A stretch of DNA of 64,000 nucleotides from Rubrivirga litoralis (GCF_031846415.1 NZ_JAVRHT010000020.1:1-64000); one strand, 5' to 3'; counted from the first letter of the stretch, positions 26,511 through 35,001 are shown. Notes: generated from the letters alone by a model not told the origin. Made by a program: numbers and translations.

Positions 26511-27692
26511 TCACCCCCGCACGTCCAGCAGCCGCCGGCGCACGGACGGGACCCGCCACCCCGCCCGCAGCACGGCGTCGCGGACGGCGGCGAGCGGGGC
26601 GGGCAGCGTCACGAGCCGCCCCAGGCGTACGGCCTGGCGGACCGTCGCCTCGACGTGCGGGCGGCGCTCGGCCTCGTAGGCGTCGAGCGTCCCGAGGGCC
26701 GCCCCGCCTTGCGCGACGGCGGCGGCGAGCGGGGCGAGCGCCCAGGCGTCGCGCAGGCCGGCGCCCAGCCCTTGCCCCAGGAACGGCGGCATCTGGTGCG
26801 CCGCGTCGCCGGCCAGCACGACCCGCCCCGCCCGCCACCGCTCGGCGACGAGATTGTGGAACGTGTACACCGCTGCCCGCTCCACCTCGGCGGCGTCCGG
26901 GTCGACGTGCGGCGCGAGGAGCGCGCGGACGGACGCCGGCCGGCACATGATGTCGGCGTCCTCGCCTGGGCGGAGCCGAAACTCCCACCGTCGGCGCGGG
27001 TCGGGGAACGGGACGTAGGTCGAGGGCCGGGCGGGGTCGGCGATCTGGAGCAGCCGGCGGGGCAGCCGCTCGCGGGCGGGACGGTCGACGAGCGCGTCGA
27101 CGACCAGCCACGCCTGTTCGAACCCGCCGCCCGCGAGCGCGACGCCGGCCGCCTCGCGGACCCGGCTGCTCGCCCCGTCGCACCCGACGACGAGCGCGGC
27201 TTCGACGGCGAACGCCCCGCCCGGTCCGACGCCGCTCACCGTGATCGACTCGCCGGTCTGCGGTCCGCCGGTCTGCGGTCCGCCCCGCTCGCGGATGGAC
27301 TCGACGGCGTGGCCCAGGCGGACGTCCACCGTCGGCAGCGCGGCGAGGCGGCGGCGGAGCGCGCGCTCGACGTCGGGCTGGTACATCAGGACGCCCGCGG
27401 GGAAGCCGGGCGGGGCGGCCTGGGCGGGGCGGCCGCGCAGGAGCAAACGGCCGCGCCGGTCGACCAGGTCGAACCCGTCGAGCGGTCGGCCCAGCCCGGC
27501 CGTCTCGACGCCGGCGGCGGCGAGAACGCGGAGGGCCTCGCCGTCCAGGTGCGCCGCGCGCGGCGTGCTGTGCGGAGCGGCGTCCCGCTCCAGCACCACG
27601 ACGCGGACGCCAGCGGCGCCGAGGAGCGCGGCGAGCACGCCGCCCACGGGTCCCAAGCCGACGACGACGACGGGCAGCGGAGCGGCAAGCAA
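26511..27692 (-). CDS. FAD-dependent aromatic hydroxylase-like monooxygenase
   Basis: A 393-residue flavoprotein of the PHBH/MhpA class. Visible motifs are the dinucleotide fold VVVVGLGPVGGVLAALL at the N-terminus, VVGCDGASSRVREAAG (DG motif) near 170, and VLAGDAAHQMPPFLGQGLGAG (GD motif) near 290. Typical partners hydroxylate aromatic acids with NAD(P)H and oxygen; the substrate is not evident. A TTG at 27692 is the only plausible start just before the Rossmann fold, so the true start is uncertain. The segment GGPQTGGPQTG near 140 is a small duplication in a variable loop. Confidence 0.85.
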   Translation of the reverse strand: MLAAPLPVVVVGLGPVGGVLAALLGAAGVRVVVLERDAAPHSTPRAAHLDGEALRVLAAAGVETAGLGRPLDGFDLVDRRGRLLLRGRPAQAAPPGFPAGVLMYQPDVERALRRRLAALPTVDVRLGHAVESIRERGGPQTGGPQTGESITVSGVGPGGAFAVEAALVVGCDGASSRVREAAGVALAGGGFEQAWLVVDALVDRPARERLPRRLLQIADPARPSTYVPFPDPRRRWEFRLRPGEDADIMCRPASVRALLAPHVDPDAAEVERAAVYTFHNLVAERWRAGRVVLAGDAAHQMPPFLGQGLGAGLRDAWALAPLAAAVAQGGAALGTLDAYEAERRPHVEATVRQAVRLGRLVTLPAPLAAVRDAVLRAGWRVPSVRRRLLDVRG

Positions 27693-27842
27693 GGCGGAGG
27701 GCGGGGCGGAGCGAGCGACGCCGTCTGACCCGCCCCGCCCGCCGAGGTGCCCGGGCGGGGCGGCCCTCGGGCGGCGGCGTCTGAAACACCGCCCCGCGCA
27801 GCCGATTCAACCCAGCTCCCTCCTCTCCCCACCCCGCCCCTC

Positions 27843-28181
27843 ATGGCCGACCAGTCCATCAAGAAAATCGATTCCTCCGCCTCGCCCCAGGGCGAGCTCG
27901 GGCAGACCTACCTCGTCAGCGGCACGTCCGTCGCCATGCGGCTCTGGAAGGAGTCGGCCGGCGAGGCCGGTGAGGATCACACGCGGCCGTACGAGACGGT
28001 CGGGTACGTGATCGAGGGCCGCGTCGAGGTCCACGTCGGCGACGACGTCGTCACGTGCGGAAAGGGCGACAGCTACCTCGTACCCGAGGGCACCGTCCGC
28101 CACTACAAGGTGCTCGACGACCTCACGGCTGTCGAGGCGACCTCCCCGCCCGCTCGCGTCAACGACCGCGACGACGGCTAG
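27843..28181 (+). CDS. Small cupin protein
   Basis: A 112-residue cupin with a HTRPYETVGYVIEGRVEVHV block (about 46-65) and a PEGTVRHYKVLDDL block near 81-94, giving a possible metal site. Cupins of this size are sugar- or metabolite-binding or isomerase-like; function unknown. ATG 27843 follows a pyrimidine-rich leader similar to those of the secreted subtilases. Confidence 0.82.
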   Translation: MADQSIKKIDSSASPQGELGQTYLVSGTSVAMRLWKESAGEAGEDHTRPYETVGYVIEGRVEVHVGDDVVTCGKGDSYLVPEGTVRHYKVLDDLTAVEATSPPARVNDRDDG

Positions 28182-28277
28182 GGCCGGCGGCAAACTCTTT
28201 GCGAGCCGGGTGCAACACGCGCCCAGCTCGTTTCGTTGGGTGCACTTTACTCGGCAAAGTCAGCCCGCCCCGCTCCC

Positions 28278-28931
28278 ATGCTTACCTCCCCGCCCCGCCG
28301 TCTCGCCCTCGCCGTCGCGCTCGGCGGCTGGTGCGCCGCCCTCGTCGGCGTCCGCATCGGCCTCACAGGGTCCGGTTTCGGCCTGTTTCTCGGGTGGAAC
28401 CTGTTCCTCGCCGCCGTCCCGCTCGCCGCCTCCACGTGGCTCGTCCGGCTCGACCGCCGGGGCGCGGGCGGGGCGGCGCTCGTTGCTGTCGGGGCCGTGT
28501 GGCTCCTGTTCTTCCCCAACGCTCCGTACATCCTGACCGACCTCGTCCACCTGCGGGGCCGCCCGCCGGTCCCGTTCTGGTACGACCTCGCGGTCTTGCT
28601 CTCGGCGGCCGGCGTGGGGCTCCTGGCCGGCTACGTGTCGCTGGCCGACGTGCAGGGCGTGGTCGCGCGGCGCTGGGGCGGGGCGGCCGGGTGGGCGTCG
28701 GCCGTGGGCGCCCTGTTCCTCGGCGCGTTCGGGGTCTACCTCGGCCGCGTGCTCCGGTGGAACTCGTGGGACCTCCTGACCACCCCGCTCGGGCTCGCGC
28801 GCGACGTGCTCGGCCCGGTCCTCGCGCCCCGCGCGCACCTCTCGGCCGTCGTCGTGACACTCGTGTTCGGCGGCATGCTGACGGCGGGCTACGTGGCGCT
28901 CCGCGCGCTCGCCGCCCCGCCCGCGCGCTAG
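28278..28931 (+). CDS. DUF1361 membrane protein
   Basis: A 217-residue protein with about six membrane helices. Family blocks are LGWNLFLAAVPLAAS, FFPNAPYILTDLVHL and PFWYDLAVLLSAAGVG, followed by YLGRVLRWNSWDLL. DUF1361 proteins are conserved in Bacteroidota and Firmicutes with no known activity. Start at ATG 28278 is preferred because the preceding 14 codons are spacer-like. The next gene begins 5 nt after its stop. Confidence 0.88.
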   Translation: MLTSPPRRLALAVALGGWCAALVGVRIGLTGSGFGLFLGWNLFLAAVPLAASTWLVRLDRRGAGGAALVAVGAVWLLFFPNAPYILTDLVHLRGRPPVPFWYDLAVLLSAAGVGLLAGYVSLADVQGVVARRWGGAAGWASAVGALFLGAFGVYLGRVLRWNSWDLLTTPLGLARDVLGPVLAPRAHLSAVVVTLVFGGMLTAGYVALRALAAPPAR

Positions 28932-28935
28932 CGGC

Positions 28936-29358
28936 GTGCTCTACGCGCTCTCGATCTGGACGCTCGCAGCGCTCGCCGTCCTGCTCACCGTGGTCCTCGT
29001 CACGGTCGGGAGCGGGGTGGTGCTGGCCGGAGCCGCCCGCCGCTGGGTCCGCGTGGCCGAGCAGGAGTCGCCGCCGCTGACGGGTGGGCGGGCCGTCGCC
29101 GACGCGGTCGGCACGTTCATCGTAGTCCTGGGCCTGCTCTGCTGGGCCGCGGTCGGGGCCGCGTACGCCGGCCTGTCGGTGCCGCCCGTGCGCCGGTGGA
29201 TGCTGAGCGGCCCTCCGCCGCTCGACCAACTCGGCGGCGGCCCGTTCGCGTTCTGGTCCCTCCTCCTGCTCGGCGTGGGCGGGGCGGTGTGCCTCGCCGC
29301 CGGCCTGTGGACGAAGGCGGACGCGTGGGACCCGGCGGACCCCTATGGGCCGGACTGA
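28936..29358 (+). CDS. Small membrane protein of unknown function
   Basis: A 140-residue protein with three hydrophobic segments (about 3-32, 50-75 and 105-125) and polar loops. It starts with GTG five bases after the DUF1361 gene stop, so the two are probably translated from one message. I do not recognise a family. Confidence 0.6.
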   Translation: MLYALSIWTLAALAVLLTVVLVTVGSGVVLAGAARRWVRVAEQESPPLTGGRAVADAVGTFIVVLGLLCWAAVGAAYAGLSVPPVRRWMLSGPPPLDQLGGGPFAFWSLLLLGVGGAVCLAAGLWTKADAWDPADPYGPD

Positions 29359-29434
29359 CGTTTCTCCGCCCCGCCCGCTGTATGGTGTCCGTTCTCACGG
29401 CAGCACGCTACCGCTCCAAACATCCACCTCAGTC

Positions 29435-29644
29435 ATGGCTCACGTAACCATTTCGGAAGACTCTCTCCGCCAGATGCTGCGTCAAGCCGTCGCGGACGCC
29501 CTCGACGACCGTCGTGATCTTCTCCGCGACGTGATGGCGGAGGTGCTGGAAGACGTCGCGCTGGCCGAAGCGATCCGAAGCGGCCTAGAGACCGACCGCG
29601 TAGAGCGAGACGACGTGTTCGCCGCTCTGGACGGAGCCTCGTGA
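29435..29644 (+). CDS. Type II antitoxin-like protein
   Basis: A 69-residue, acidic, mostly helical protein (VTISEDSLRQMLRQAV, LLRDVMAEVLEDVALAEAI, TDRVERDDVFAAL). Such proteins typically sit upstream of RelE/ParE-type toxins and neutralise them. The following reading frame starts at a GTGA overlap with its TGA stop, the usual coupling for these pairs. It appears intact although the toxin does not. Confidence 0.75.
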   Translation: MAHVTISEDSLRQMLRQAVADALDDRRDLLRDVMAEVLEDVALAEAIRSGLETDRVERDDVFAALDGAS

Positions 29645-29795
29645 CGACAGCCTTCCGCACGAGCTTCCTCCGAGACCTCAAGAAGCTGAAGGACCAGCGA
29701 GTCCGGGGGCAGGTCCGTGCGGTGATCGAGTCCGTGGAGTCGGCCGCTTCCCGTAGCGACGCGACCGCGCCTGCACGCCCGCCCCGCCCCGCCCG
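29641..29795 (+). pseudogene. 3'-truncated RelE-type toxin remnant
   Basis: Starting with GTG overlapping the antitoxin stop, the frame reads FRTSFLRDLKKLKDQRV and VRAVIESVES, the typical N-terminal half of RelE-family ribosome-dependent or related toxins. After about 42 residues the match ends in a GC-rich 11-mer cluster (29776-29795), followed directly by the stop codon of the convergent peptidase gene. The frame runs on antisense to that gene to 29952 without toxin-like sequence. The C-terminal half with the catalytic residues is missing, so it is presumably inactive. Confidence 0.72.
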
Positions 29796-31244
29796 CTACT
29801 CGATGGCGTCGACCGTCTCGACGGTCACGTCGCCGAACGGGGCGAGCTGCTCCTCGACGGCCGCCCGGTCGCCCACGACGACGATTGCGAGGTCGTCGCT
29901 GCGGAGGAGGTCGCGGGCCGTCCGCTGGACGTCATCGGGCGTGACGGCGTAGACGCGCTGGACGTAGCCTTCGAGGTAGTCGCGGTCGAGCCCGTGGAGG
30001 TCCAGGAAGGCCAGGAACGAGGCGATCCCGCCGGGCGACGAGTTCTGCAGCACGAACGTCCCGGCCAGGTAATTCTGGATCCCCTCCAGCTCGTCGGCCG
30101 AGGGCGGGGTGGTGGCGAGGCTGTCGATCTCGTACAGGATCTCGCGGATGGCCGGGCCGGTCGACTCGGTCACGACCGCCGCGCTCTCGGCCCAGTAGCC
30201 GTCGCGGAAGCGGACCGAGACCGACGAGCCCGGGCTGTAGGTGTAGCCCTTGTCCTCGCGGATGTTGCGCGTGATCCGGCTCCCGAAGCTCCCGCCGAGC
30301 AGCGCGTCCGTCACCTGGAGCGCCACGTAGTCGTCGGCGTCGGCCGAGGGGTCGATGGTCGGGAGCCCGACGTAGACGTTCGACTGGGCGGCCCCGGGCT
30401 GGTCGACGAGGACGACGCGCCGCCCCGCCCGCGCCTCGGGCGGCGTCGGATCGGCCGGCGCCACGTCGGCGGCCCAGTCCCCGAACGCCTGGCGGACGGC
30501 GGCCTCGGTGTCGCCCTCGTCGAACTGGCCGACGACGTAGAGGTGCGTCCGCGCCGGGCCGACGTGGGCTTGGTAGAAGGCGCGGACCGCGTCGGCGTCG
30601 GCGGCCTCGAGGTCGGCGGCGACGGGGAGGACGACGGAGGCGTAGGGGTGGTCGCCGTAGAGCGTCTTGCGGAACGCGGCGAGCGCGACCGTCCCCGGCT
30701 GCGAGCGGCCGACGGCGGCGGCGCGGAGCCGGTCGCGGCGGATGCGCTCGAAGGCGTCGTCGGGCAGGGCGGGGCGGCGGAGCACGTCGGCCGTCAGGCG
30801 CACGAACTCGGGCACGAACTCGGCGAGCACGCGGCCGCCGATCGTGGTCTGGTCGAGCCCGGCGCCGGCCGAGACCGCCCCGCCCATGGCGGCGGCGGCT
30901 TCAGCGACCTCCTCGGCCGAGAGCGTCTCGGTCCCCTCGGTCAGCAGGTCGGCCGTGAGGTCGGCCAGGCTGTTCTGTCCCGGCCCCTCGTCCACGTTCC
31001 CCACGCGGACGACGGCGAGCACGTTGGCCTTCGGGATCGCGCCGTAGGGGACGAGCGTGACGCCGAGCCCGTTGTCGAGCGTGAACGTCCGCCCCTCGGG
31101 GAGGTCGAACGGGCGGGGCGGCCCGGGCGCGGGCGGGGTGGCGGGGAAGCTGGCTGCGCCTTCCCCTGCGGAGGTCTGGGCGCTCGCGGTCGGTGCGAGA
31201 GCGGCGAGCAGGAGCAGGGCGAGGGCGGGGAGGAGGCGGGTCAT
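29796..31244 (-). CDS. M16 peptidase family, non-catalytic subunit
   Basis: A 482-residue exported protein with a Sec signal (ending ASAQ near residue 23) and two M16 domains. The place of the HxxEH zinc motif is taken by GQNSLADLTADLL, so zinc cannot be bound. The C-terminal half retains SFGSRITRNIREDKGYTYS, the Arg/Tyr-type element used by inactive M16B partners to hold substrate. Directly upstream in the same direction is a zinc-competent M16 lipoprotein, so the two should form a heterodimeric periplasmic protease. Start at ATG 31244. Confidence 0.9.
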   Translation of the reverse strand: MTRLLPALALLLLAALAPTASAQTSAGEGAASFPATPPAPGPPRPFDLPEGRTFTLDNGLGVTLVPYGAIPKANVLAVVRVGNVDEGPGQNSLADLTADLLTEGTETLSAEEVAEAAAAMGGAVSAGAGLDQTTIGGRVLAEFVPEFVRLTADVLRRPALPDDAFERIRRDRLRAAAVGRSQPGTVALAAFRKTLYGDHPYASVVLPVAADLEAADADAVRAFYQAHVGPARTHLYVVGQFDEGDTEAAVRQAFGDWAADVAPADPTPPEARAGRRVVLVDQPGAAQSNVYVGLPTIDPSADADDYVALQVTDALLGGSFGSRITRNIREDKGYTYSPGSSVSVRFRDGYWAESAAVVTESTGPAIREILYEIDSLATTPPSADELEGIQNYLAGTFVLQNSSPGGIASFLAFLDLHGLDRDYLEGYVQRVYAVTPDDVQRTARDLLRSDDLAIVVVGDRAAVEEQLAPFGDVTVETVDAIE

Positions 31245-31324
31245 GAGGGCGTCGGCGTCGCGGCGTTGCAGGCAACGCCGGTGCGGGGCGGGGCGGCGGG
31301 ACGAGGCAGCGGGGCGGGGCGGTG

Positions 31325-32767
31325 TCAGGTCCCTGCGCCGGCGGCATCGAGCTCGATCACGGTCCGGTTCTCGTCGCGGAGCACGCGCTGGGCGGTCCGC
31401 CGGATGAGCCCCGGCGTGACGGCCTCGAAGCGGTCGAGGACCGTGTTGATGCGGTCGGGGTCGTCGTCGAAGAGCGCGAACGAAGCGAGGAGGTCGGCGC
31501 GGCCGAGCCCGAACGTGCCGCCGAGCGTGTCGTAGAACTCGGACCGGAGCTCGACCTTGGCGCGGGCCAGCTCCTCGGGCGTGACGCCCTCGCGGGCCAC
31601 GCGGTCGAGCTCGCGGTCGATGAGCGCCAGGACCGAGTCGGCCGGCGTCGACGCGTCGTGGACGAGCCAGGCCGACCACAGCGTCGGGCCGTTGTAGTTG
31701 AACAGGTTGCCGAGCGGCCAGTTGATGCCGCCGTCGACGCTCGCCGTCACGCCGGCCTCGCTTACGAGCGCTTGGTGGAGGCGGGAGTCCTCGCCGCCGA
31801 GGAGGATCTCGTTGAGGAGCCCCATCGCGTAGTACGCCTCGGAGTTGCGGGGCGGCATGTGGTACCCGAAGGCGAGCGCCGGCCGCTGCGCGAGCGAGTC
31901 GACCTTCGTCGCGCGCTTCTCGGCCTCTTGCGGGGGCTCCGAAATGTCGGGGATGGGCGGCACGTCGGCGCGCGGGATGCCGCCGAAGTAGCGCTCGACC
32001 CACGCCTCCGTTTGCCCCACGTCGATGTCGCCCACGACCACGACGACGGCGTTGTTCGGGGCGTAGTAGGTGTCGAAAAACTGCTGGACGTCGTCGAGCG
32101 TGGCCGCTTCGAGGTCGCTCAGCTCACCGTAGAAGTTGTGGGCGTTGTACCAGTTCTCGTTGGCCGTCTGGGGCAGGTCCAGCCACGGGAACCCGCCGTA
32201 CGGCTGGTTGATGACGTTGACGCGGACCTCGTTGGAGACCACCCCCTGCTGGTTGGTCAGGTTCTCCTGCGTCACGTCGAGCCCGCGCATCCGGTCGGCC
32301 TCGGCCCACAGCATCGTCTCGACCGTGTTCGAGGGGACGATCACGAAGTAGTTCGTAAAGTCGAATCGGGTCGACCCGTTGAGGACGCCGCCGTTGCGTT
32401 GGACGAGGCCGATAAACTCGTTCTTGCCCAGGTGCTCGGACCCCTGGAACATCATGTGCTCGAACAGGTGCGCAAACCCGGTCCGGTCGCGGGGCTCGAT
32501 GCGGAACCCGATGTTGTAGTACACCGCGACAATCGCCGTCGGCGCCGAGCGGTCGACGGAGAGGACGACCTTCAGCCCGTTGTCGAGCGTGTCGTAGACG
32601 ACGGGGACCTCGAAGTCCGTGTCCGCGGGCTCGCCCATCTCCTCCTCGGTCAGCGGCTCGAACGCCGGCTCGGTCGACGGCGGCGGCTCGGGCGCCTCCA
32701 GGACGGTGACGCCGGACGAGCAGCCGGCGGCGAGGACGAGGACGGTGGCGAGGAACAGGGCGCGCAT
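31325..32767 (-). CDS. M16 zinc peptidase, catalytic subunit, lipoprotein
   Basis: A 480-residue peptidase with lipobox LAAGC near residue 16. The inverted zinc motif HLFEHMMF lies near residue 105, and the distal Glu is in NEVRVNV about 75 residues later, the standard M16 spacing. The second half has PPRNSEAYYAMGLLNEILLGG and lacks zinc ligands, as expected. It is presumably anchored in an envelope membrane and active with the downstream partner on peptides in the periplasm. Start at ATG 32767 is chosen for the signal peptide. Confidence 0.92.
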   Translation of the reverse strand: MRALFLATVLVLAAGCSSGVTVLEAPEPPPSTEPAFEPLTEEEMGEPADTDFEVPVVYDTLDNGLKVVLSVDRSAPTAIVAVYYNIGFRIEPRDRTGFAHLFEHMMFQGSEHLGKNEFIGLVQRNGGVLNGSTRFDFTNYFVIVPSNTVETMLWAEADRMRGLDVTQENLTNQQGVVSNEVRVNVINQPYGGFPWLDLPQTANENWYNAHNFYGELSDLEAATLDDVQQFFDTYYAPNNAVVVVVGDIDVGQTEAWVERYFGGIPRADVPPIPDISEPPQEAEKRATKVDSLAQRPALAFGYHMPPRNSEAYYAMGLLNEILLGGEDSRLHQALVSEAGVTASVDGGINWPLGNLFNYNGPTLWSAWLVHDASTPADSVLALIDRELDRVAREGVTPEELARAKVELRSEFYDTLGGTFGLGRADLLASFALFDDDPDRINTVLDRFEAVTPGLIRRTAQRVLRDENRTVIELDAAGAGT

Positions 32768-32910
32768 GGCGGGGCGGGGTGGGGGCTCTCGGGCGGGGCC
32801 AACTTCGCCCACCGGAGGGGGTTGGGCAACGGCCCCGCGCGCGGGACGGTCTCCGCCCCGCTCAGGCGCCCCGCCCCAACGCAGACCGCCCCGCCCTCGG
32901 CGGAGAGGGC

Positions 32911-32934
32911 GGGGCGGGGCGGGGCGGGGCGGGG
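32911..32934. repeat. Tandem GGGGC pentamer run
   Basis: Five consecutive CGGGG/GGGGC units abut the 3' end of tRNA-Cys. The run extends the window-wide GC word into an uninterrupted array. Confidence 0.7.
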
Positions 32935-33005
32935 AGGTGCCGAGCGGATTTGAACCGCTGTGACAGGTTTTGCAGACCTGCGCCTAACCCCTCGGCCACG
33001 GCACC
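32935..33005 (-). tRNA. tRNA-Cys (GCA)
   Basis: Cloverleaf on the minus strand with acceptor GGTGCCG/CGGCACC, anticodon arm CAGGT-CTGCAAA-ACCTG giving anticodon GCA, and a T-arm with GGTTCAAAT. Discriminator base is T, as expected for tRNA-Cys. CCA is not encoded. Third of three tRNAs in one direction. Confidence 0.95.
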
Positions 33006-33062
33006 AGAGACCCGAAGCTACGACCGCCCCGCCCGGGCGGGATAGACCAGCCACGAAGACCG

Positions 33063-33136
33063 CGGGCCTGCCAGGACTCGAACCTGGAACCCTCGACTTA
33101 GAAGGTCGACGCTCTATCCTGTTGAGCTACAGGCCC
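33063..33136 (-). tRNA. tRNA-Arg (TCT)
   Basis: Acceptor GGGCCTG/CAGGCCC, anticodon arm TCGAC-CTTCTAA-GTCGA with anticodon TCT, T-loop GGTTCGAGTCC. It reads AGA/AGG codons, which are rare in these GC-rich genes. Confidence 0.95.
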
Positions 33137-33162
33137 ACACGCCCCGCTAGGGCGGGGCGGTG

Positions 33163-33236
33163 TCGGGGCGGCCGGACTTGAACCGACGACCTCTGCGTCC
33201 CAAACGCAGCGCTCTACCGGACTGAGCTACGCCCCG
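33163..33236 (-). tRNA. tRNA-Pro (TGG)
   Basis: Acceptor CGGGGCG/CGCCCCG with discriminator A, anticodon arm CTGCG-TTTGGGA-CGCAG giving anticodon TGG, T-arm with GGTTCAAGT. First of the three tRNAs. Confidence 0.95.
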
Positions 33237-33261
33237 AGGCGGCCGCCGCGGCGGCCACGCC

Positions 33262-33269
33262 CGAAGATA
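33262..33269 (-). promoter_or_regulatory. Candidate -7 element TATCTTCG for the tRNA operon
   Basis: TATCTTCG on the minus strand, 25 nt before the 5' end of tRNA-Pro, in a spacer otherwise made of GC words. Confidence 0.45.
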
Positions 33270-33323
33270 CGCGGCGTCCTACCTTGCCGCCGCCCCGCTT
33301 CCGCGACGCCGACCGCCCCGCCC

Positions 33324-33791
33324 GTGCCCGCTCCGCCGCCCCGCCCCGACGCCGCCCGCGACGTGGCCCTCCCGCTCCGCATCGTCTGGGCGGCCGTCCT
33401 GGGCGGGGCGGCCGCGGCCCTGGGCACGATGGGGTGGCTCGCGCTCGCTCGGACGGTGCCCGCCCCGCTCGCCGACCGGGCCGAGGGCGCGTTCTACGTC
33501 GTCGCTCTGATCGGCGTCGTGGGGACCGCCGGCGCCTTCGCGCTCGTGCACCGGATGGAGCGGCGGCTGGGGCGGGCGGGGTCGGCCGCCGAGGCCGAGC
33601 GGACCGTTCGGCTCCACACAGTCGCCGCCCTCGCCGCCGCCGAGGTGCCGGCCCTCGCCGGCGCGCTCGCGGCGTTTCTCACCGGCGACCTCCTCGCCCT
33701 CGCGTTCGGGGCGCCACTGTTCGCCTTCGCCGCCTTCCTCTGGCCCAGCGACGACCGCGTGGGCGCGTGGCTCGGCGCCCGCCACCGCTAG
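33324..33791 (+). CDS. Small membrane protein, four helices
   Basis: A 155-residue protein with four hydrophobic helices (about 18-42, 52-75, 95-118 and 120-140) and charged termini. Start is GTG 33324. No family recognised. It lies between the divergent tRNA cluster and the convergent ribosomal protein genes. Confidence 0.65.
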   Translation: MPAPPPRPDAARDVALPLRIVWAAVLGGAAAALGTMGWLALARTVPAPLADRAEGAFYVVALIGVVGTAGAFALVHRMERRLGRAGSAAEAERTVRLHTVAALAAAEVPALAGALAAFLTGDLLALAFGAPLFAFAAFLWPSDDRVGAWLGARHR

Positions 33792-33810
33792 CCGCCCCGC
33801 CCGTGCGCGC

Positions 33811-33844
33811 AAAAAAAAGGCGGCCCCGCCGAGCAGGGCCGCCT
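33811..33844 (-). terminator. Intrinsic terminator of the L28-L33 operon
   Basis: On the minus strand AGGCGGCCC and GGGCCGCCT form a perfect 9-bp stem, followed by eight T (A-run 33811-33818). It lies 24 nt after the stop of the DUF4295 gene. Confidence 0.9.
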
Positions 33845-33868
33845 GGGGGCGGGGTGGCGCCGGAGGCT

Positions 33869-34042
33869 CTAAGCGGCCTGGGCCGCCTTGAGCTCGTCCT
33901 GGACGTTGCCCGCCTCGACCATCTTCGAGCGGAACTCGAACTGGCCGTTCTGCTTCTTCGAGGACACGATGATCTTCGCCATCTGCTTGGCCTCCTGGGC
34001 ACCGCGGTTGGTCCGCTGGTTCTTCGAGACTTTCTTCGCCAT
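33869..34042 (-). CDS. DUF4295-type small basic protein
   Basis: A 57-residue Lys-rich protein starting MAKKVSKNQRTNRG, with KMAK-like and SSKKQNGQFEFRSKMV segments. In Bacteroidota a DUF4295 protein is encoded directly after rpmB and rpmG, as here. It is likely ribosome-associated, though its role has not been shown. It is 50 nt downstream of rpmG. Confidence 0.82.
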   Translation of the reverse strand: MAKKVSKNQRTNRGAQEAKQMAKIIVSSKKQNGQFEFRSKMVEAGNVQDELKAAQAA

Positions 34043-34092
34043 GAGTCTGGGGGTCTGGTGGGGCGGGGCGGTCTAACGGACGGCCGCCGTCC

Positions 34093-34263
34093 CTATTTGA
34101 TCTCGCGGTGCAGCGTGTGCTTCCGGAGGACCGGGTTGTACTTTTTGAGCTCGAGCCGGCCGGTCGTGTTCCGGCGGTTCTTCATCGTCGAGTAGCGCGA
34201 CGAGCCCGGAGCCTCGGTGCACTCGAGCGTGACTTGGTGGCGGACGTCTTTGCCCTTGGCCAT
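34093..34263 (-). CDS. rpmG: 50S ribosomal protein L33
   Basis: A 56-residue protein starting MAKGKDVRHQVTLECTEAPG and ending NPVLRKHTLHREIK, the typical L33 pattern. It has the single Cys in LECT but lacks the CxxC zinc ribbons, so it is the zinc-independent form. It follows rpmB by 33 nt. Confidence 0.95.
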   Translation of the reverse strand: MAKGKDVRHQVTLECTEAPGSSRYSTMKNRRNTTGRLELKKYNPVLRKHTLHREIK

Positions 34264-34296
34264 CGTCTCGGGGGTCTAGGGTGAGCGGGGGACGTT

Positions 34297-34536
34297 CTAA
34301 ACGAGGGACGTTCCCTTGGCGCGCGCTTCGCGGAGCACGGCCGAGATCCCCTTCTTGTTGATCGTCTTGATCGTCTGCGCCGACACGCGGAGCGTGATCC
34401 AGCGGTCCTCCTCGGGCACGTAGAACCGCTTCTTCTGGAGGTTCACGTTGAACCGCCGCCGCACCTTGTTGTTGGCGTGGGAGACGTGGTTGCCGAACAT
34501 CGGCTTCTTGCCGGTGATCTGGTCGGTTCGTGCCAT
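34297..34536 (-). CDS. rpmB: 50S ribosomal protein L28
   Basis: A 79-residue protein with ITGKKPMFGNHVSHANNK and RRFNVNLQKKRFYVPEEDRW, characteristic of L28. The CxxC zinc pairs of some L28 proteins are absent, matching the zinc-free L33 next to it. First gene of the rpmB-rpmG-DUF4295 operon. Confidence 0.96.
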   Translation of the reverse strand: MARTDQITGKKPMFGNHVSHANNKVRRRFNVNLQKKRFYVPEEDRWITLRVSAQTIKTINKKGISAVLREARAKGTSLV

Positions 34537-34998
34537 CGGATCGGGGCCGAGCGGGGAGGGAGCAAAACGACGCCCCGCCGCTGGACAGCGCGCGGAGCGG
34601 AGTCGGGGAAGGTACGGGCCGCCCCGCCCGCGGCCAAACGCCAGGGCGCCCAAGCGTGTGAGTCTGGGGCGAAGACGAGGGGAAGGGCTGATCCGTGGCG
34701 GCGGATTCGTTCCGCCCGCGATCCCGCGAGCAGCGGGCGGGGCGGTCTCGAACAGCGCCACCCCGCCCGGCGACGGGCGCAGAAACGCAGTTCGCCGCGC
34801 CCGACGCGGGCGGGGTAGACACCGGCCGCACGGCCGCCCCGCCCATGCACCACGGGGCGGGGCGGGCGATTGCGTCACCTGCCACCTCCAGAGCAACATG
34901 CAGGTAGGGACAGGGTACTCGGTACGAGGTGCGTGAGCGCCGAGGTCAGATCGGACCGTACCTCGTACCCGGTACCCCGTACCCACCCGGAGGGCGCT
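34537..34998. other. Gap upstream of rpmB (462 bp)
   Basis: The first 350 bp contain scattered GC words and no credible reading frame; the rpmB promoter should lie here but no clear TAnnTTTG is visible. The last 90 bp hold the GTAC inverted repeat. Confidence 0.6.
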
Positions 34999-35001
34999 CT
35001 A
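34913..35001 (-). repeat. GTAC inverted repeat starting at the stop of the barrel gene
   Basis: From the TAG stop the minus strand reads TAGAGCGCCCTCCGGGTG then GGTACGGGGTACCGGGTACG. The arm at 34961-34977 pairs with 34913-34929 (15 of 17 positions), giving a hairpin with a 31-nt loop. The post-stop string is shared with 14515-14547 and 59896-59941. Confidence 0.72.

Noticed and set aside
24636..27728. A 1030-codon plus-strand frame
   Set aside because: Antisense to two well-supported genes; a shadow of their codon pattern.
24319..27810. A 1163-codon open frame on the minus strand
   Set aside because: It overlaps the MFS, monooxygenase and lipoprotein genes in another frame and is an Arg/Pro/Gly-rich shadow caused by high GC. 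No domain is visible.
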